In this document: positions 7,129 to 15,944 of the stretch, piece after piece
Layout: the number at the start of each line of letters is the position of its first letter
Numbering within the stretch: the first letter of the stretch is position 1
Assembly (NCBI GenBank): GCA_022844135.1
Contig: JALHMG010000025.1
Coordinates: 1-64,000 of the forward strand
DNA from: Lysobacterales bacterium
GTDB taxonomy: Bacteria; Pseudomonadota; Gammaproteobacteria; Xanthomonadales; SZUA-5
DNA: 64,000 nucleotides
Direction of reading: 5' to 3'
Translations under genes and position numbers: made by a program
The notes under the pieces: model-generated
What the model was told of the DNA's origin: nothing
Databases searched by the model: none
What the model saw: only the letters and a program-made list of their open reading frames with translations

Positions 7129-9387
7129 TCACGTCGGATCTTTCGTTTCGGCGCTCTTCAATCGCCGCTCGAACCACGCCACGATCGCATTGAACACATG
7201 CTTGCGCGTCGGCGTGCCGGCGAGACCATGTTTGCCTCCCGGATAGGTCATCAGGTCGAACGCGGTGCCGCGATTCTGCAAATCGGCCATCAGCATCGTC
7301 GAGTGGGTGAACAGCACATTGTCGTCGGCCATGCCGTGGATCAGAAACAGCGGCGAGCGCAGGCCCGCAGTGTGGGTCAGCACGCTGGCGGCCTGGTAGG
7401 CATCGGCATGCTGCGCCGGGTGGTCCATATAGCGCTCGGTATAGTGCGTGTCGTAAAGCTTCCAGTCGCTGACCGGCGCCACCGATACGCCCGCAGCGAT
7501 CTCATCGGAGTGCTTGGCGAGCATCATCAGCGTCATGTAGCCGCCATAGCTCCAGCCGAAGACACCGATGCGTTTGGCATCGACGAAGTCCTGACCTGCG
7601 AGCCAGCGCACACCCACCATTTGATCGTCGACTTCGACACTGCCCATGCGGCGAAAGAGCGGCGACTCGAAGGCCACGCCGCGGCGCGCGCTACCGCGGT
7701 TGTCGAGCGAAAACACCACAAATCCGCGTTGTGCGAGCACCTGATCGAACAGGCCCCAGCGCTCGTCCCAGCGGCGTTGCACGTACTGCACATGCGGGCC
7801 ACCGTAAACGCGCACGACCACCGGATACTTCTTGGACGGGTCGAAGTCGAGCGGTTTGATCAGCCGATAGTGCAAGGTCTGGCCATCCTCCGCTTCGAGC
7901 GTTCCGAACTCCGGCTGCCGGTGCGCTTGCTTGAACGGATGATACGGATGGCCTTCCTTCAACTCGTTGGCGAACAGCGTCGCCAGTGTTTTGCCTTCGG
8001 CATCGTACAGACGCACTTGCGGCGGCAGGTTCGGGGTGGAAAACGCCGCGACGAACACCCGCGCGTCGCGGCTGAAGGTGGCATCGTACCAACCATCGAC
8101 CGCAGTCAGACGACGCACAGAGCCGGGATCGGCGGTATCGAGAGAGGTCACGAATACGTGCGCGTCTCGTACCTCGCCAGCGTTGGCCGAGAAGAACACG
8201 CGACGGCGCCTGGTATCGAGGGCGAGCACCTTGTCGACGACCCACGGGCCGCGGGTCAGCGGCCGGATCAACGCGCCATCCATGCTGCGCAGTTCCAGAT
8301 GCGCATAGCCGTCGCGCTCGCTGGACCAAATGAAGCCTTTGCCATCCGGCAGAACGTTGAGATCGTCGTGCAGGTTGACCCAGGTGTCGCTGGTCTCGCT
8401 GAGCAGCACGCTGGTGCTGCCATCGCTGGCTTGCGCCTTCAACAAATCCAGGGTGCGCTGATCGCGACTCTGGCGTTGCACCAGCAGCGTGTCTTTGTCT
8501 GCCCAATCGACGCGCGCGAGGTAGAAATCGCTGTTCGTGCCAAGATCGACTTTGACCGGTTCATCGCCGGCCAAGGGAGCAACATACAACTCCACCAGCG
8601 CATTGGCTTTGCCGGCCGCCGGATAGCGTTGCTCAATGACTTCCGTGCGGTCGGCGTAAATCTCAAAGCGCCGCTCGACAGCGACGGGCGCCTCATCGAC
8701 GCGCGCGTAGGCGATCGCCGAATCGTCCGGCGCCCACCAATAGCCTGTGAGTCGACTCATCTCTTCCTGGGCGACGAACTCGGCCATTCCAAAGCTCACG
8801 GTTGCAGTGGCTTCCGGGCTCACGCGCCGCGCATCGCCGCCGGCGACCGGCACCACGAACAACGCGCGATCGCGAACAAAGCTGACGTAGCCGCTTTTGG
8901 GCGAGAACTTCGGATCGGTCGCGAAGCCGTCGCTGGCGCGCGTCAACTCGCGCACAGCGGTGTCGGCGGGCGCCTTCAGGTCGTAGACGTATAGCGAGCC
9001 TGCCAGCGGGAACAGCAGCTTCTGGCCATCGTCGGAAAAGTGGTAATCGACGATGCCGCTGATGCCGGCGATGCGCAGCCGCTCGCGGCGCGCTTTTTCC
9101 TCATCGCTCAACACCTCTTCAACGCCGCCAGTGATGGTCTTGGCGTCGACCAGCAGCCGCGTCTGACCACTCGGGACATGGTACTCCCACAAATCGAGCG
9201 CGTTCTGATCGTCTTCTTTGGCGCGCAGGAAGGTTACGCGCTGCCCGTCGGGCGACACTTTGAGAGAACGCGGGGGCGTGCCGGACAAGGTGGGTTCCTC
9301 ATACAAACGATCGATGGTCAGGGTGGGCACTTGGGCAGTAAGCAGCATCGGCGACAACAGCAATAGGGCGAGCAGAGTGCGCAGCAC
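7129..9387 (-). CDS. S9 family peptidase, dipeptidyl peptidase IV type
   Basis: This is a secreted or periplasmic serine exopeptidase releasing N-terminal dipeptides (typically Xaa-Pro). The N-terminal part is an eight-bladed beta-propeller (DPPIV_N) containing the substrate-anchoring double Glu (FVAQEEMSRLTGYWW). The C-terminal alpha/beta-hydrolase carries the nucleophile GWSYGG (Ser at about residue 613), the acid in HGMADDNV and the catalytic His in GGKHGL. I prefer GTG 9387 as the start because it places a signal peptide (LRTLLALLLLSPMLLTAQ) at the N-terminus. An in-frame ATG at 9462 would add a basic, non-signal leader and run into the start region of the divergent lipoprotein gene. With the GTG start the length is about 752 residues, normal for bacterial DPP4. 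Confidence 0.9.
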   Translation of the reverse strand: MLRTLLALLLLSPMLLTAQVPTLTIDRLYEEPTLSGTPPRSLKVSPDGQRVTFLRAKEDDQNALDLWEYHVPSGQTRLLVDAKTITGGVEEVLSDEEKARRERLRIAGISGIVDYHFSDDGQKLLFPLAGSLYVYDLKAPADTAVRELTRASDGFATDPKFSPKSGYVSFVRDRALFVVPVAGGDARRVSPEATATVSFGMAEFVAQEEMSRLTGYWWAPDDSAIAYARVDEAPVAVERRFEIYADRTEVIEQRYPAAGKANALVELYVAPLAGDEPVKVDLGTNSDFYLARVDWADKDTLLVQRQSRDQRTLDLLKAQASDGSTSVLLSETSDTWVNLHDDLNVLPDGKGFIWSSERDGYAHLELRSMDGALIRPLTRGPWVVDKVLALDTRRRRVFFSANAGEVRDAHVFVTSLDTADPGSVRRLTAVDGWYDATFSRDARVFVAAFSTPNLPPQVRLYDAEGKTLATLFANELKEGHPYHPFKQAHRQPEFGTLEAEDGQTLHYRLIKPLDFDPSKKYPVVVRVYGGPHVQYVQRRWDERWGLFDQVLAQRGFVVFSLDNRGSARRGVAFESPLFRRMGSVEVDDQMVGVRWLAGQDFVDAKRIGVFGWSYGGYMTLMMLAKHSDEIAAGVSVAPVSDWKLYDTHYTERYMDHPAQHADAYQAASVLTHTAGLRSPLFLIHGMADDNVLFTHSTMLMADLQNRGTAFDLMTYPGGKHGLAGTPTRKHVFNAIVAWFERRLKSAETKDPT

Positions 9388-9465
9388 GGGATCGATCCCA
9401 GGCAATGGCAAGAGCCGCGATTCTATCGGTGTACACTGGCGCCGTCGTTGCCTGGAGATCAATCG

Positions 9466-9660
9466 ATGCGAGTTTCGATCATGCTGTGCCTGCTTCTGCT
9501 CGCTGCCTGCAGTAGCGAGGCGCCACCGCCGGCCGAGCCCGCGCCGCGTACGCCAACCGTGTTCGACGATCAGTTGCAGGCGATGGAGAAGGCCAAGGCC
9601 GTGGAGGACATGGACAAGAAGCGCCTGGAGGAGATGGACAAGCAGGTGGATGGCGAGTAG
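9466..9660 (+). CDS. Small lipoprotein with charged helical tail
   Basis: This 64-residue protein has a lipoprotein signal peptide: MRVSIMLCLLLLAAC with lipobox L-A-A-C at residues 12-15. A Pro/Ala-rich linker follows, then a highly charged helix-forming tail (LQAMEKAKAVEDMDKKRLEEMDKQ). ATG 9466 is preceded by a GGAG ribosome-binding site about 9 nt upstream. It is divergent from the DPP4 gene, with TACACT at 9432-9437 as a weak -10 candidate. Function unknown; similar small lipoproteins are common in Lysobacterales. Confidence 0.7.
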   Translation: MRVSIMLCLLLLAACSSEAPPPAEPAPRTPTVFDDQLQAMEKAKAVEDMDKKRLEEMDKQVDGE

Positions 9661-9781
9661 TTGCCGGAGCCGGAGGATTCAAGATCAGAGGCTGCACACA
9701 TTCGCCGTGTGACTTTCGTCTCCCGCACTTTGGCCCTCGCTGCAACCAGCTCGCCATTGGGCAATCAAATAGAGCCGCTAA

Positions 9782-11041
9782 TCAGCGCGCCCGAAGCGAA
9801 TCCTTGGCCTGCAACCACCAATACGTTGCCTGCGCGCCCAGGTAGCCGAACGGACGATGCGTCGATGGCAGCCCAAACGGTGCATAGCGCCGATAGCTGT
9901 CGTCGCCAGAAGCAATCGCTGCGGCGATCGCTTCTCCCGCGGCGGTAGTCGTGGCAACGCCGTGGCCGCCGAAGGCCTGCGCGAACCATAGGCCGGCTGC
10001 GAGCCGACCGATCTGCGGCATTTCGTGGCGCGCGTAGCTCATCAAGCCGCTCCACGCGAAGTCGACGCGGATCTCCGCGAGTTGCGGATAAACGCGCAGC
10101 AGATCGCGCTTGAGCAGTCGCGCCACGGCCCCAGGTGCGCGGTCGAGGACCGAGATGCGTCCGCCCCACAAGATGCGCGTGTCCGGCAGCGCGCGGTAAT
10201 AGTCGAAGGCAAAGCGCGTGTCGTAAACGGCAGCAGGTGTGGCGATGCAGTCCTGTAAGCGCGCGCCTAACGGCTCGGTTGCGATGACGTAGGTGGCGAT
10301 CGGCAACAGCGCCCGGGCAAGCTGCGGAACGAGCCGGCCGAGATAACCGCCGCCGCAGACGACGACGTGCTCGGCGTTGATGCTGTGTGCGCCGACGTGC
10401 ACGCGCCAGGCGCTACCGTTCGCTGCGATCCCCGTTGCGCGCGCGCCCTCGGCCATGCGCACACCGAGCGTCGTCGCCGCGCGCGCCAGGCCTAGCGCCA
10501 GGTTCAGCGGATGGACGTGATAGGCATCGGGCTCGAACAGCGCCCCGCTGTAGCGCTCGGTGCGCAGTTGTGCGCGCAACTCATCGCGCGAGACGTTGGG
10601 CCATTGCACGCCATAACGCTCGGCCAGCAGGCGTTGGCGCGCCTGCAATACGCGCGGATCGTCGAACCAGTTGGCCCAGAGTACGCCGCCGTCGATGGGA
10701 TCGCAGGCAATTGCGTATGTGTCGATGCGCTCGCGAATTGTCCGCATCGCGCGTCGCGTGGCCTCGTACAACCAGCGCGCATCGTCGCTGCCAACGCGTT
10801 CGAGCAGCGACGCTTCGCCGAGCGAGTAACCTGCGAACACAAAACCGCCGTTGCGCCCGGAGGCGCCATGGCCGATGGTCTGCGCCTCCAGCAGCAGCAC
10901 ACCCGTCTCTCCGCGCTCGGCGAGTCCCAGCGCGGTGGCGAGACCCGCGTAGCCCCCGCCAATGACCACTACGCGCGCGCGTTGCGGCAGCTCAGAGCCT
11001 GCGAACGATTCGCGGCGGGTACTGGCGTAGTAGGTAGTCAT
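9782..11041 (-). CDS. FAD-dependent amine oxidoreductase (DAO family, PuuB-like)
   Basis: This 419-residue flavoprotein has an N-terminal dinucleotide-binding motif, VVVIGGGYAGLATALGLAERG (GxGxxG within about residues 24-44). It is followed by LLEAQTIGHGASGRNGGFVFAG, a pattern characteristic of gamma-glutamylputrescine and related amine oxidases. The C-terminal flavin motif is WFAQAFGGHGVATTTAAGEAIA. It probably oxidises a secondary amine or amino-acid derivative to an imine; the exact substrate cannot be read from sequence, and no other polyamine-pathway genes adjoin. It is the last gene of a minus-strand run starting at 13512, 29 nt behind the DUF4286 gene. Confidence 0.8.
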   Translation of the reverse strand: MTTYYASTRRESFAGSELPQRARVVVIGGGYAGLATALGLAERGETGVLLLEAQTIGHGASGRNGGFVFAGYSLGEASLLERVGSDDARWLYEATRRAMRTIRERIDTYAIACDPIDGGVLWANWFDDPRVLQARQRLLAERYGVQWPNVSRDELRAQLRTERYSGALFEPDAYHVHPLNLALGLARAATTLGVRMAEGARATGIAANGSAWRVHVGAHSINAEHVVVCGGGYLGRLVPQLARALLPIATYVIATEPLGARLQDCIATPAAVYDTRFAFDYYRALPDTRILWGGRISVLDRAPGAVARLLKRDLLRVYPQLAEIRVDFAWSGLMSYARHEMPQIGRLAAGLWFAQAFGGHGVATTTAAGEAIAAAIASGDDSYRRYAPFGLPSTHRPFGYLGAQATYWWLQAKDSLRAR

Positions 11042-11070
11042 CAGCGGCGCGGTCGCTTCAGGTCGCGAAC

Positions 11071-11394
11071 CTATTCCGCCCGCAGCATTTCCACCAACGG
11101 CGCCAATACGCGGCGTTGAATCTCGAACTGCCCGGCGAATCGCTCCAGCGCTTTAGCACGCATCGCGGGCGCGAACTCACGCAGATATCGCGTCAGGCAG
11201 TTGTGGCTTTCGAGCCGATAAGCGACAACCATTTGCTGGTGCTCGGCATCGTCCTGCTCGGGTTCGACCACGAACACCTCGGCGCTCAAGAATCCGGGCA
11301 AGGTCAACAGCTCGCGCACGTGGTCGCCGAGCCAGGCGCGATACGCTTCGGCGACGGCATTGCGAACGGTAATGTTGACTTCATAAACAAGCAT
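11071..11394 (-). CDS. DUF4286 family protein
   Basis: This small 107-residue cytosolic protein matches the DUF4286 pattern: MLVYEVNITVRNAVAEAYRAWLGDHVREL, then PGFLSAEVFVVEPEQ, with Y..Y....L..YL and a C-terminal RRVLAPL. A dimeric alpha/beta-barrel (ferredoxin-like) fold is expected from the alternating pattern. Function unknown. It lies 13 nt downstream of the DUF3667 gene and 29 nt upstream of the FAD oxidoreductase gene, so it is probably co-transcribed with both. Confidence 0.8.
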   Translation of the reverse strand: MLVYEVNITVRNAVAEAYRAWLGDHVRELLTLPGFLSAEVFVVEPEQDDAEHQQMVVAYRLESHNCLTRYLREFAPAMRAKALERFAGQFEIQRRVLAPLVEMLRAE

Positions 11395-11407
11395 CGGCGG
11401 AGCTTCC

Positions 11408-12535
11408 TCAAAGATTGGCCAGGCTCATGACCAGCGCGCCGAGCATAGTGAAGGTGACCAGAAACATGTAGGCGATGCCGACGATGCTAAACGCGAACAG
11501 CGCACCTAACCAAGTCTGTCGGTACACGCGTTTTTGCGTGAGGAACAGGTTGAGCGGAATCCAGGCGCAAGTCAGTCCCAGCATCCAGTAAGGTATCCAC
11601 TCGTACGTCGGCCCGACTTTCTCGGCGAACATGTTCAATCCGATGATGGCCAGTATCGCCATGTAAATGAACGTGTGGCTATGGATCGCCACCATCAGAT
11701 GTTCCATGTACAAACGCCGCTTGAAGATCAGCACGCCCTTCAGGAGCAGCGCAAACAGCGGCAAGAGCACAAAGAGCGACTGCGGCAACACGCGCAGGAA
11801 CGTAGCGCCCAGTCGCTTGGGGTCTTCGCGTGCCAATTCCAGGTTGTGCTGCAAGAGACCAATGAAAAGATTGATGCGCACGTTCATGGCATCAGGCAAC
11901 GCAGCTATCGAGACCGGGTTGTCGGTTGGATGCCAAGGTTGATCGTTGAAGGTGAACTTGATTGGCTTGCGCTCAGCAGGCTTTTTTGAACCATCGGAAC
12001 CGGCTGCTTCGGGAGGCGATGGCGCCTCCTCCGGGCCCGTCTCCTGCGACGGGACAGGCTCGGCGGGCTGAACTGGCGCCGGCTCAGTCGAATCGTCGGG
12101 AGCCGCCGAAGGTGGGTTCAACTCGGTGTCGCCAACACGGGCCTTCACAGGTCCGAACTGGACCTCGCCATTCTCCGCAACATTCATCCCGATATCAGCC
12201 ATGGAGCTGATGACCACAAACAGAATTGCGCTGGTGACCAGATAAATCCGCAGCGGTCGTACGAAGCTCATCCGCTTCCCGGCCAGATAGCCCTGCGTCA
12301 ACCGCCCTGGTCGAAAAAACAAGTCGCGCAAGGTGCGCCAAAGCCGCGCGTCGACATCGAACAAATAGTCGAAGGCATCCGTGCCCAAAGACACCACGTC
12401 GCGGATCGGCGTCTTCTCCGGCTGCCCGCAGACGTGGCAGAACGGGCCTTGCAGCGGCGCATCGCAATTGGCGCAAAGCTTGCCCTGCCAGGCATTGGCT
12501 TTGCGCTCGCGACGGGAAAGCTTCGCCTCGCTCAT
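11408..12535 (-). CDS. DUF3667 membrane protein with N-terminal zinc ribbon
   Basis: This 375-residue protein begins with a zinc-ribbon signature, CANCDAPLQGPFCHVCGQ (two CxxC pairs), then SLGTDAFDYLFDVDARLWRTLRDLFFRPG and the family motif YLAGKRMSFVRPLRIYLVTS, all typical of DUF3667. Transmembrane helices occur at about residues 90-110 and in the last third (FVLLPLFALLLKGVLIF, FIYMAILAIIGLNMF, and two more). A long Pro/Glu-rich periplasmic or cytoplasmic loop lies between. ATG 12535 overlaps the TGA of the upstream epimerase gene, so translation is probably coupled. Function unknown. Confidence 0.85.
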   Translation of the reverse strand: MSEAKLSRRERKANAWQGKLCANCDAPLQGPFCHVCGQPEKTPIRDVVSLGTDAFDYLFDVDARLWRTLRDLFFRPGRLTQGYLAGKRMSFVRPLRIYLVTSAILFVVISSMADIGMNVAENGEVQFGPVKARVGDTELNPPSAAPDDSTEPAPVQPAEPVPSQETGPEEAPSPPEAAGSDGSKKPAERKPIKFTFNDQPWHPTDNPVSIAALPDAMNVRINLFIGLLQHNLELAREDPKRLGATFLRVLPQSLFVLLPLFALLLKGVLIFKRRLYMEHLMVAIHSHTFIYMAILAIIGLNMFAEKVGPTYEWIPYWMLGLTCAWIPLNLFLTQKRVYRQTWLGALFAFSIVGIAYMFLVTFTMLGALVMSLANL

Positions 12536-13512
12536 AGGCTCAACAGACGTTGCTGGCGCATCCACGCGATGGTGTCGCCAAGCAGGCGATCGAGCGGCGT
12601 TGTTTGCAGGCCCAGTTCGGTTTGCGCTTTGCGGCAGTCGCAGCGCATGTGGTGGCACACAAAGGCCACCGATTCGGGCGTGAGGTCTGGCTCCTTACCC
12701 GTGATGCGCGACCATGCGTCGACCGCGCGCGCGTAGCCGCGCAGCGCCAGCGCCGGCACGGCGCGTTTTGGCGCCGGCTTGCCGAGCATCGCGCCGATAC
12801 GCTGCACGAGGTCCAGGAACGTGGCCTCTTCGCCGCCGAGCAAGAAACTCTCGCCCGAACGCGCCTGCTCGGCGGCGGTAACTTGGGCCCTTGCCACTTG
12901 GCGGACATCGACGAATGCGCCGCTGCCGGGCGGCACGCCAGGCAATTTGCGTTGATCGACGAGCAGGATCAAGCGGCCCCAGCTCTGGGTATCGCCTGGG
13001 CCCAAGATGTGCGTTGGGTTGACGATCACCACGTCCAGTCCTTTGGCCAATCCCTCGCGCGCTTTGGCCTCACCCAGCGCCTTGGTGCGCGAGTAGTTGA
13101 CCCAGGATTGCAGCCCCAGATGCGGCGAACGCTCGCTGATGTAGTCGTCGGTGAAACCATAAACTGCCACGCTGCTGGTGTGGATCAGGCGCTTGACCCT
13201 GGCGGCCAGCGCTGCAGCGACTACGTTCTCGGTACCGCCGACATTGATCGCCGTTTGCTCGGCGAACTTCGGTTTCCACGAGGCGGTACTCGCGGCCACA
13301 TGGAACACCCAGTCGACGCCCTGCATCGCATGTTCCAGCGAGCTGCGATCGAGCACATCGCCACGGACTGTCTCGATGTCGTATTCGCCAATCGCCGCGA
13401 GCGTCGACGGTGAGCGATACAGCGCGCGCACCTGATGGCCGCGTTCGAGCAACTCGTTAACGAGGTGCCCGCCGAGAAATCCAGTGGCGCCAGTGACGAG
13501 TGCGAGGGCCAT
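12532..13512 (-). CDS. NAD(P)-dependent epimerase/dehydratase (extended SDR, DFR-like)
   Basis: This 326-residue Rossmann enzyme has the N-terminal GATGFLGGH nucleotide motif (residues 8-16) and the extended-SDR catalytic Tyr-Lys in NYSRTK, preceded by the Ser of HTSSVAVYG. The arrangement VFHVAASTASW and NPTHILGPGDTQSW resembles dihydroflavonol-4-reductase / HpnA-like NAD-dependent epimerases. The physiological substrate is not evident. It heads the minus-strand cluster with DUF3667, DUF4286 and the FAD oxidoreductase. Its upstream region contains the 7-bp-period repeats at 13544-13714. Confidence 0.8.
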   Translation of the reverse strand: MALALVTGATGFLGGHLVNELLERGHQVRALYRSPSTLAAIGEYDIETVRGDVLDRSSLEHAMQGVDWVFHVAASTASWKPKFAEQTAINVGGTENVVAAALAARVKRLIHTSSVAVYGFTDDYISERSPHLGLQSWVNYSRTKALGEAKAREGLAKGLDVVIVNPTHILGPGDTQSWGRLILLVDQRKLPGVPPGSGAFVDVRQVARAQVTAAEQARSGESFLLGGEEATFLDLVQRIGAMLGKPAPKRAVPALALRGYARAVDAWSRITGKEPDLTPESVAFVCHHMRCDCRKAQTELGLQTTPLDRLLGDTIAWMRQQRLLSL

Positions 13513-13543
13513 GGGTGTCTCCGGTTGGGTTTTTGTTGAAAAG

Positions 13544-13714
13544 TGAATGGTGAATAGTCAATCGTCAATGGAAAAGCAATCGACCGCAGCAACGAGCTTT
13601 CCCATTGACCATTCACTATTGACCATTGACCAGTCCCGCATCGCGCCACGGCGCATTCGATCGTCAGCGAAGAACTGTCCCATTGACCATTTACGATTCA
13701 CCGTTGACTATCGA
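13544..13714. repeat. Inverted blocks of 7-bp-periodic repeats (CCATTGA-type)
   Basis: Three blocks of degenerate heptamers are visible. Block 1 (13544-13571) reads TGAATGG, TGAATAG, TCAATCG, TCAATGG. Block 2 (13602-13636) reads CCATTGA, CCATTCA, CTATTGA, CCATTGA, CCAGTCC. Block 3 (13680-13714) reads CCATTGA, CCATTTA, CGATTCA, CCGTTGA, CTATCGA. Block 1 is the reverse complement type of blocks 2 and 3, so a long imperfect hairpin can form. The region separates the divergent epimerase and MATE genes. Confidence 0.75.
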
Positions 13715-13741
13715 ACACCGCCCGCCTCCCGGAGCCCGCGC

Positions 13742-15094
13742 CTGACCCTCACCACCACTCACGACCTTCGCGAGACGCTCAAACTAGCGGTGCCGCTGAT
13801 CATCGCGCAGCTGTCATCGATGGGCATGAACGTCGTCGACAGCCTGATCGCCGGACGTCTAGGCGCTGCGCCGCTGGGCGGCGTTGCGGTGGGCGCAGCT
13901 GTGTACAGCTTTGCGCTCTTGCTGTGCATCGGTACGTTAGGTGCGGTCACGCCGACGGTGGCGCAGCTCTATGGCGCACGGCGTTTCGATGAGATCGCGC
14001 CACGGGTGCGACAGGCGTGGTGGATCGCCCTAGGGTTGGGCTTGATCGTCATGGCGATCTGCTGGTCGGGGAGCCTCGTGCTGAAGGCGATCGGCGTCGA
14101 TTCCAAACTTTATCCGCACGCGCGCGATTTTCTGTTCGGCGTGGGCTTCGGCGGTCCGGCGTTAGCAGGCTTTTTTGCGCTGCGCGGCTATTGCGACGGG
14201 ATGGGCCGCACCAAGCCTGGCATGGTCGCGGCGTTCTCCGGCTTGCTGGCGCTGATCCCGCTTGCCAGCGCCTTCGCCTTTGGCTGGGGGCCGCTGCCAC
14301 GCATGGGCACCTTCGGCCTGGGGCTGGCGACGGCACTGTCGTTGTGGCTGCAGGTGATCGGGCTGGCACTGTATGTCGCGCACGCCGAGTACTTCAATCG
14401 TCATGGCAGTGTGTTCGCCATCGATCGGCCGCAGCGCGAGCCTATCGCGGCGCTGCTGAAGCTCGGGCTGCCGATGGCGTTTGCGTGGCAGATGGAAGGC
14501 GGATTGTTCATCGTCGTCGCGCTGCTGATGGGCCGCATCGGCGGCGATTGGGCGGCGGCGCACCAGATCGCAATCAATGTCGCCTCGCTCGCGTTCATGA
14601 TTCCGCTGGGCCTCGCGCAGGCGGTCACGGTGCGTGTAGGGCATGCGCGCGGCGCCGAAGATCGCGCTGGCGTGCGGCGCGCTGCGGTATCTGGGCTGAC
14701 GCTCGCGTTCGGCACACAGCTCGTGTCGGCCACCGTGATGTTCGTGTTCGCCGCGCAAATCACGCTGCTATATGCGCCGGAGGCGCCAGAGCTGATCCCG
14801 CTGGTTGTGCAACTGATGTTTCTCGCCGGGATCTTCCAGATGTCCGACGGCATCCAGGTGGTCGCTGCGGGTGCCCTGCGCGGCCTCAAAGACACCACCG
14901 TGCCGATGTTCGTCACCGCCTTCGCGTACTGGGGCGTGGGCTTTCCGCTGGCGTGGTATCTGGGCTTCGCCACTGGCCTTGGCGGCCCCGGGTTGTGGAT
15001 CGGTTTTATCGCGGGATTGACCGTGGCGGCAGTGCTCTTGAACTGGCGGTTTGCGGTGTTGTCCGCGCGGTGGGTGATGCCGAAGAAGATGTAG
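13742..15094 (+). CDS. MATE family multidrug efflux transporter
   Basis: This protein of about 450 residues has twelve hydrophobic segments typical of MATE (NorM-like) Na+ or H+ antiporters exporting cationic drugs. The first helix LAVPLIIAQLSSMGMNVVDSLIAGRLG and the later GLPMAFAWQMEGGLFIVVALLMGRIGG mark the two homologous halves. The start is unusual. The reading frame is open back to ATG 13547, but that would translate the heptamer repeat blocks. A CTG at 13742 has GGAG seven nt upstream and gives the family's normal length and N-terminus (TLTTTHDLRETLKLAVPL). I use the CTG; ATG 13547 or 13568 remain possible if N-terminal extension is tolerated. Confidence 0.88.
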   Translation: MTLTTTHDLRETLKLAVPLIIAQLSSMGMNVVDSLIAGRLGAAPLGGVAVGAAVYSFALLLCIGTLGAVTPTVAQLYGARRFDEIAPRVRQAWWIALGLGLIVMAICWSGSLVLKAIGVDSKLYPHARDFLFGVGFGGPALAGFFALRGYCDGMGRTKPGMVAAFSGLLALIPLASAFAFGWGPLPRMGTFGLGLATALSLWLQVIGLALYVAHAEYFNRHGSVFAIDRPQREPIAALLKLGLPMAFAWQMEGGLFIVVALLMGRIGGDWAAAHQIAINVASLAFMIPLGLAQAVTVRVGHARGAEDRAGVRRAAVSGLTLAFGTQLVSATVMFVFAAQITLLYAPEAPELIPLVVQLMFLAGIFQMSDGIQVVAAGALRGLKDTTVPMFVTAFAYWGVGFPLAWYLGFATGLGGPGLWIGFIAGLTVAAVLLNWRFAVLSARWVMPKKM

Positions 15095-15284
15095 CTACGA
15101 CTTGCGCGAAGAACTGCGCTCCGCGTCACATCGTGTCCGTGCCTAAATCATCTCTCTTCCTTTGATTAACTAAGAACACGTCCGTCGTTGACGTTTCGGC
15201 ACAACAGCTCCGCAATGTATTGCGCACGGCGAATCGGTCATGTATGGTTCTTGCTGTGAATATCCACGCTGAAGAAAGTGTTTC

Positions 15285-15371
15285 ATGAAATACTCTTTAT
15301 TCTTCACTTTGCTTTTGCTATGCGGGACTTTGAGCGCCGCCGATGTTTATTCTGATGCGCGTGCCAGGTGA
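15285..15371 (+). other. Orphan signal-peptide frame (28 codons) abutting the next gene in another frame
   Basis: ATG 15285 opens a 28-codon frame encoding a textbook signal peptide (MKYSLFFTLLLLCGTLSAAD, then VYSDARAR) and ends at TGA 15369-15371. The following cysteine-rich open frame begins at GTG 15368, which overlaps this end in a different frame. A single-base change would fuse the two into one secreted protein. This looks like a frameshifted start of the next gene, or a base error in the assembly, rather than an independent gene. Confidence 0.5.
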
Positions 15372-15943
15372 TCGGCGAGGTCGTGTCGGATACGTCCGAA
15401 CAGGCATCGGTTCGGAACGCGGATATCAAATGCAAGATATCGGTTTGTCCGGAGCCCCCTCGCTACTCAGGGCATTTCTCGATCAATGGTAAAACCGCTG
15501 AGTACGTTGCAGGGAATGGGCTAATCCACTGGAAAGGAACGAACTCGGCGGGCTCGTTTCGAACGATCGACGCCAAGGCTCTCATTGCTGCGGCTGAGCA
15601 AGGCGAGAATAAGAACGCTGGTGCAATTGTGGGTGCTATTGGACTTGCCATCCTCGGAAGCCAACTCGCATGTTCGGCAACCGAAGGGGCAACTGCGTTC
15701 TATTGTCGCACACTCTGCAATGAATGCCGGGTCCGCTCCGTTGAAAGTACGTGTTTCATGGGCTACAGGAGCACGCGGTGCGACTGCGACTGTCGCAACG
15801 CTCCCCTCATTCCGCGCCCAGTTTTCGGTCCGTTCCCTTGGGGACCGAATGGCGCAGCTCCGTTTCTGCCTACTACAACAAGATTGACGGGGCCATGGCA
15901 AGCAACCCCAGGTGGCGGCGGCAACGGTTGGATTGGTTACTGA
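15368..15943 (+). CDS. Cysteine-rich protein, probably secreted (signal peptide in adjacent frame)
   Basis: I do not recognise this 191-residue protein. It has a hydrophilic N-terminal half and a central glycine-rich hydrophobic helix (AGAIVGAIGLAILGSQLAC). A dense cysteine cluster follows (FYCRTLCNECRVRS ... CFMGYRSTRCDCDC), then a Pro/Gly-rich tail ending GGGGNGWIGY. As written it starts at GTG 15368 without a signal peptide, but a perfect one lies immediately upstream in another frame (15285-15371). The many cysteines suggest disulphides and export. Base composition is noticeably more AT-rich than the neighbours. The next gene, a CPBP protease, starts one base after its stop, implying a two-gene cassette. 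Confidence 0.5.
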   Translation: MIGEVVSDTSEQASVRNADIKCKISVCPEPPRYSGHFSINGKTAEYVAGNGLIHWKGTNSAGSFRTIDAKALIAAAEQGENKNAGAIVGAIGLAILGSQLACSATEGATAFYCRTLCNECRVRSVESTCFMGYRSTRCDCDCRNAPLIPRPVFGPFPWGPNGAAPFLPTTTRLTGPWQATPGGGGNGWIGY

Positions 15944-15944
15944 A

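Noticed and set aside
7099-8994. Long plus-strand open frame opposite the dipeptidyl peptidase gene
   Set aside because: It lies antisense to a gene with intact catalytic motifs and reads as Arg/His/Gln-rich translation typical of GC-biased antisense frames; similar cases at 17960-19258 and 59476-60936 were rejected for the same reason.
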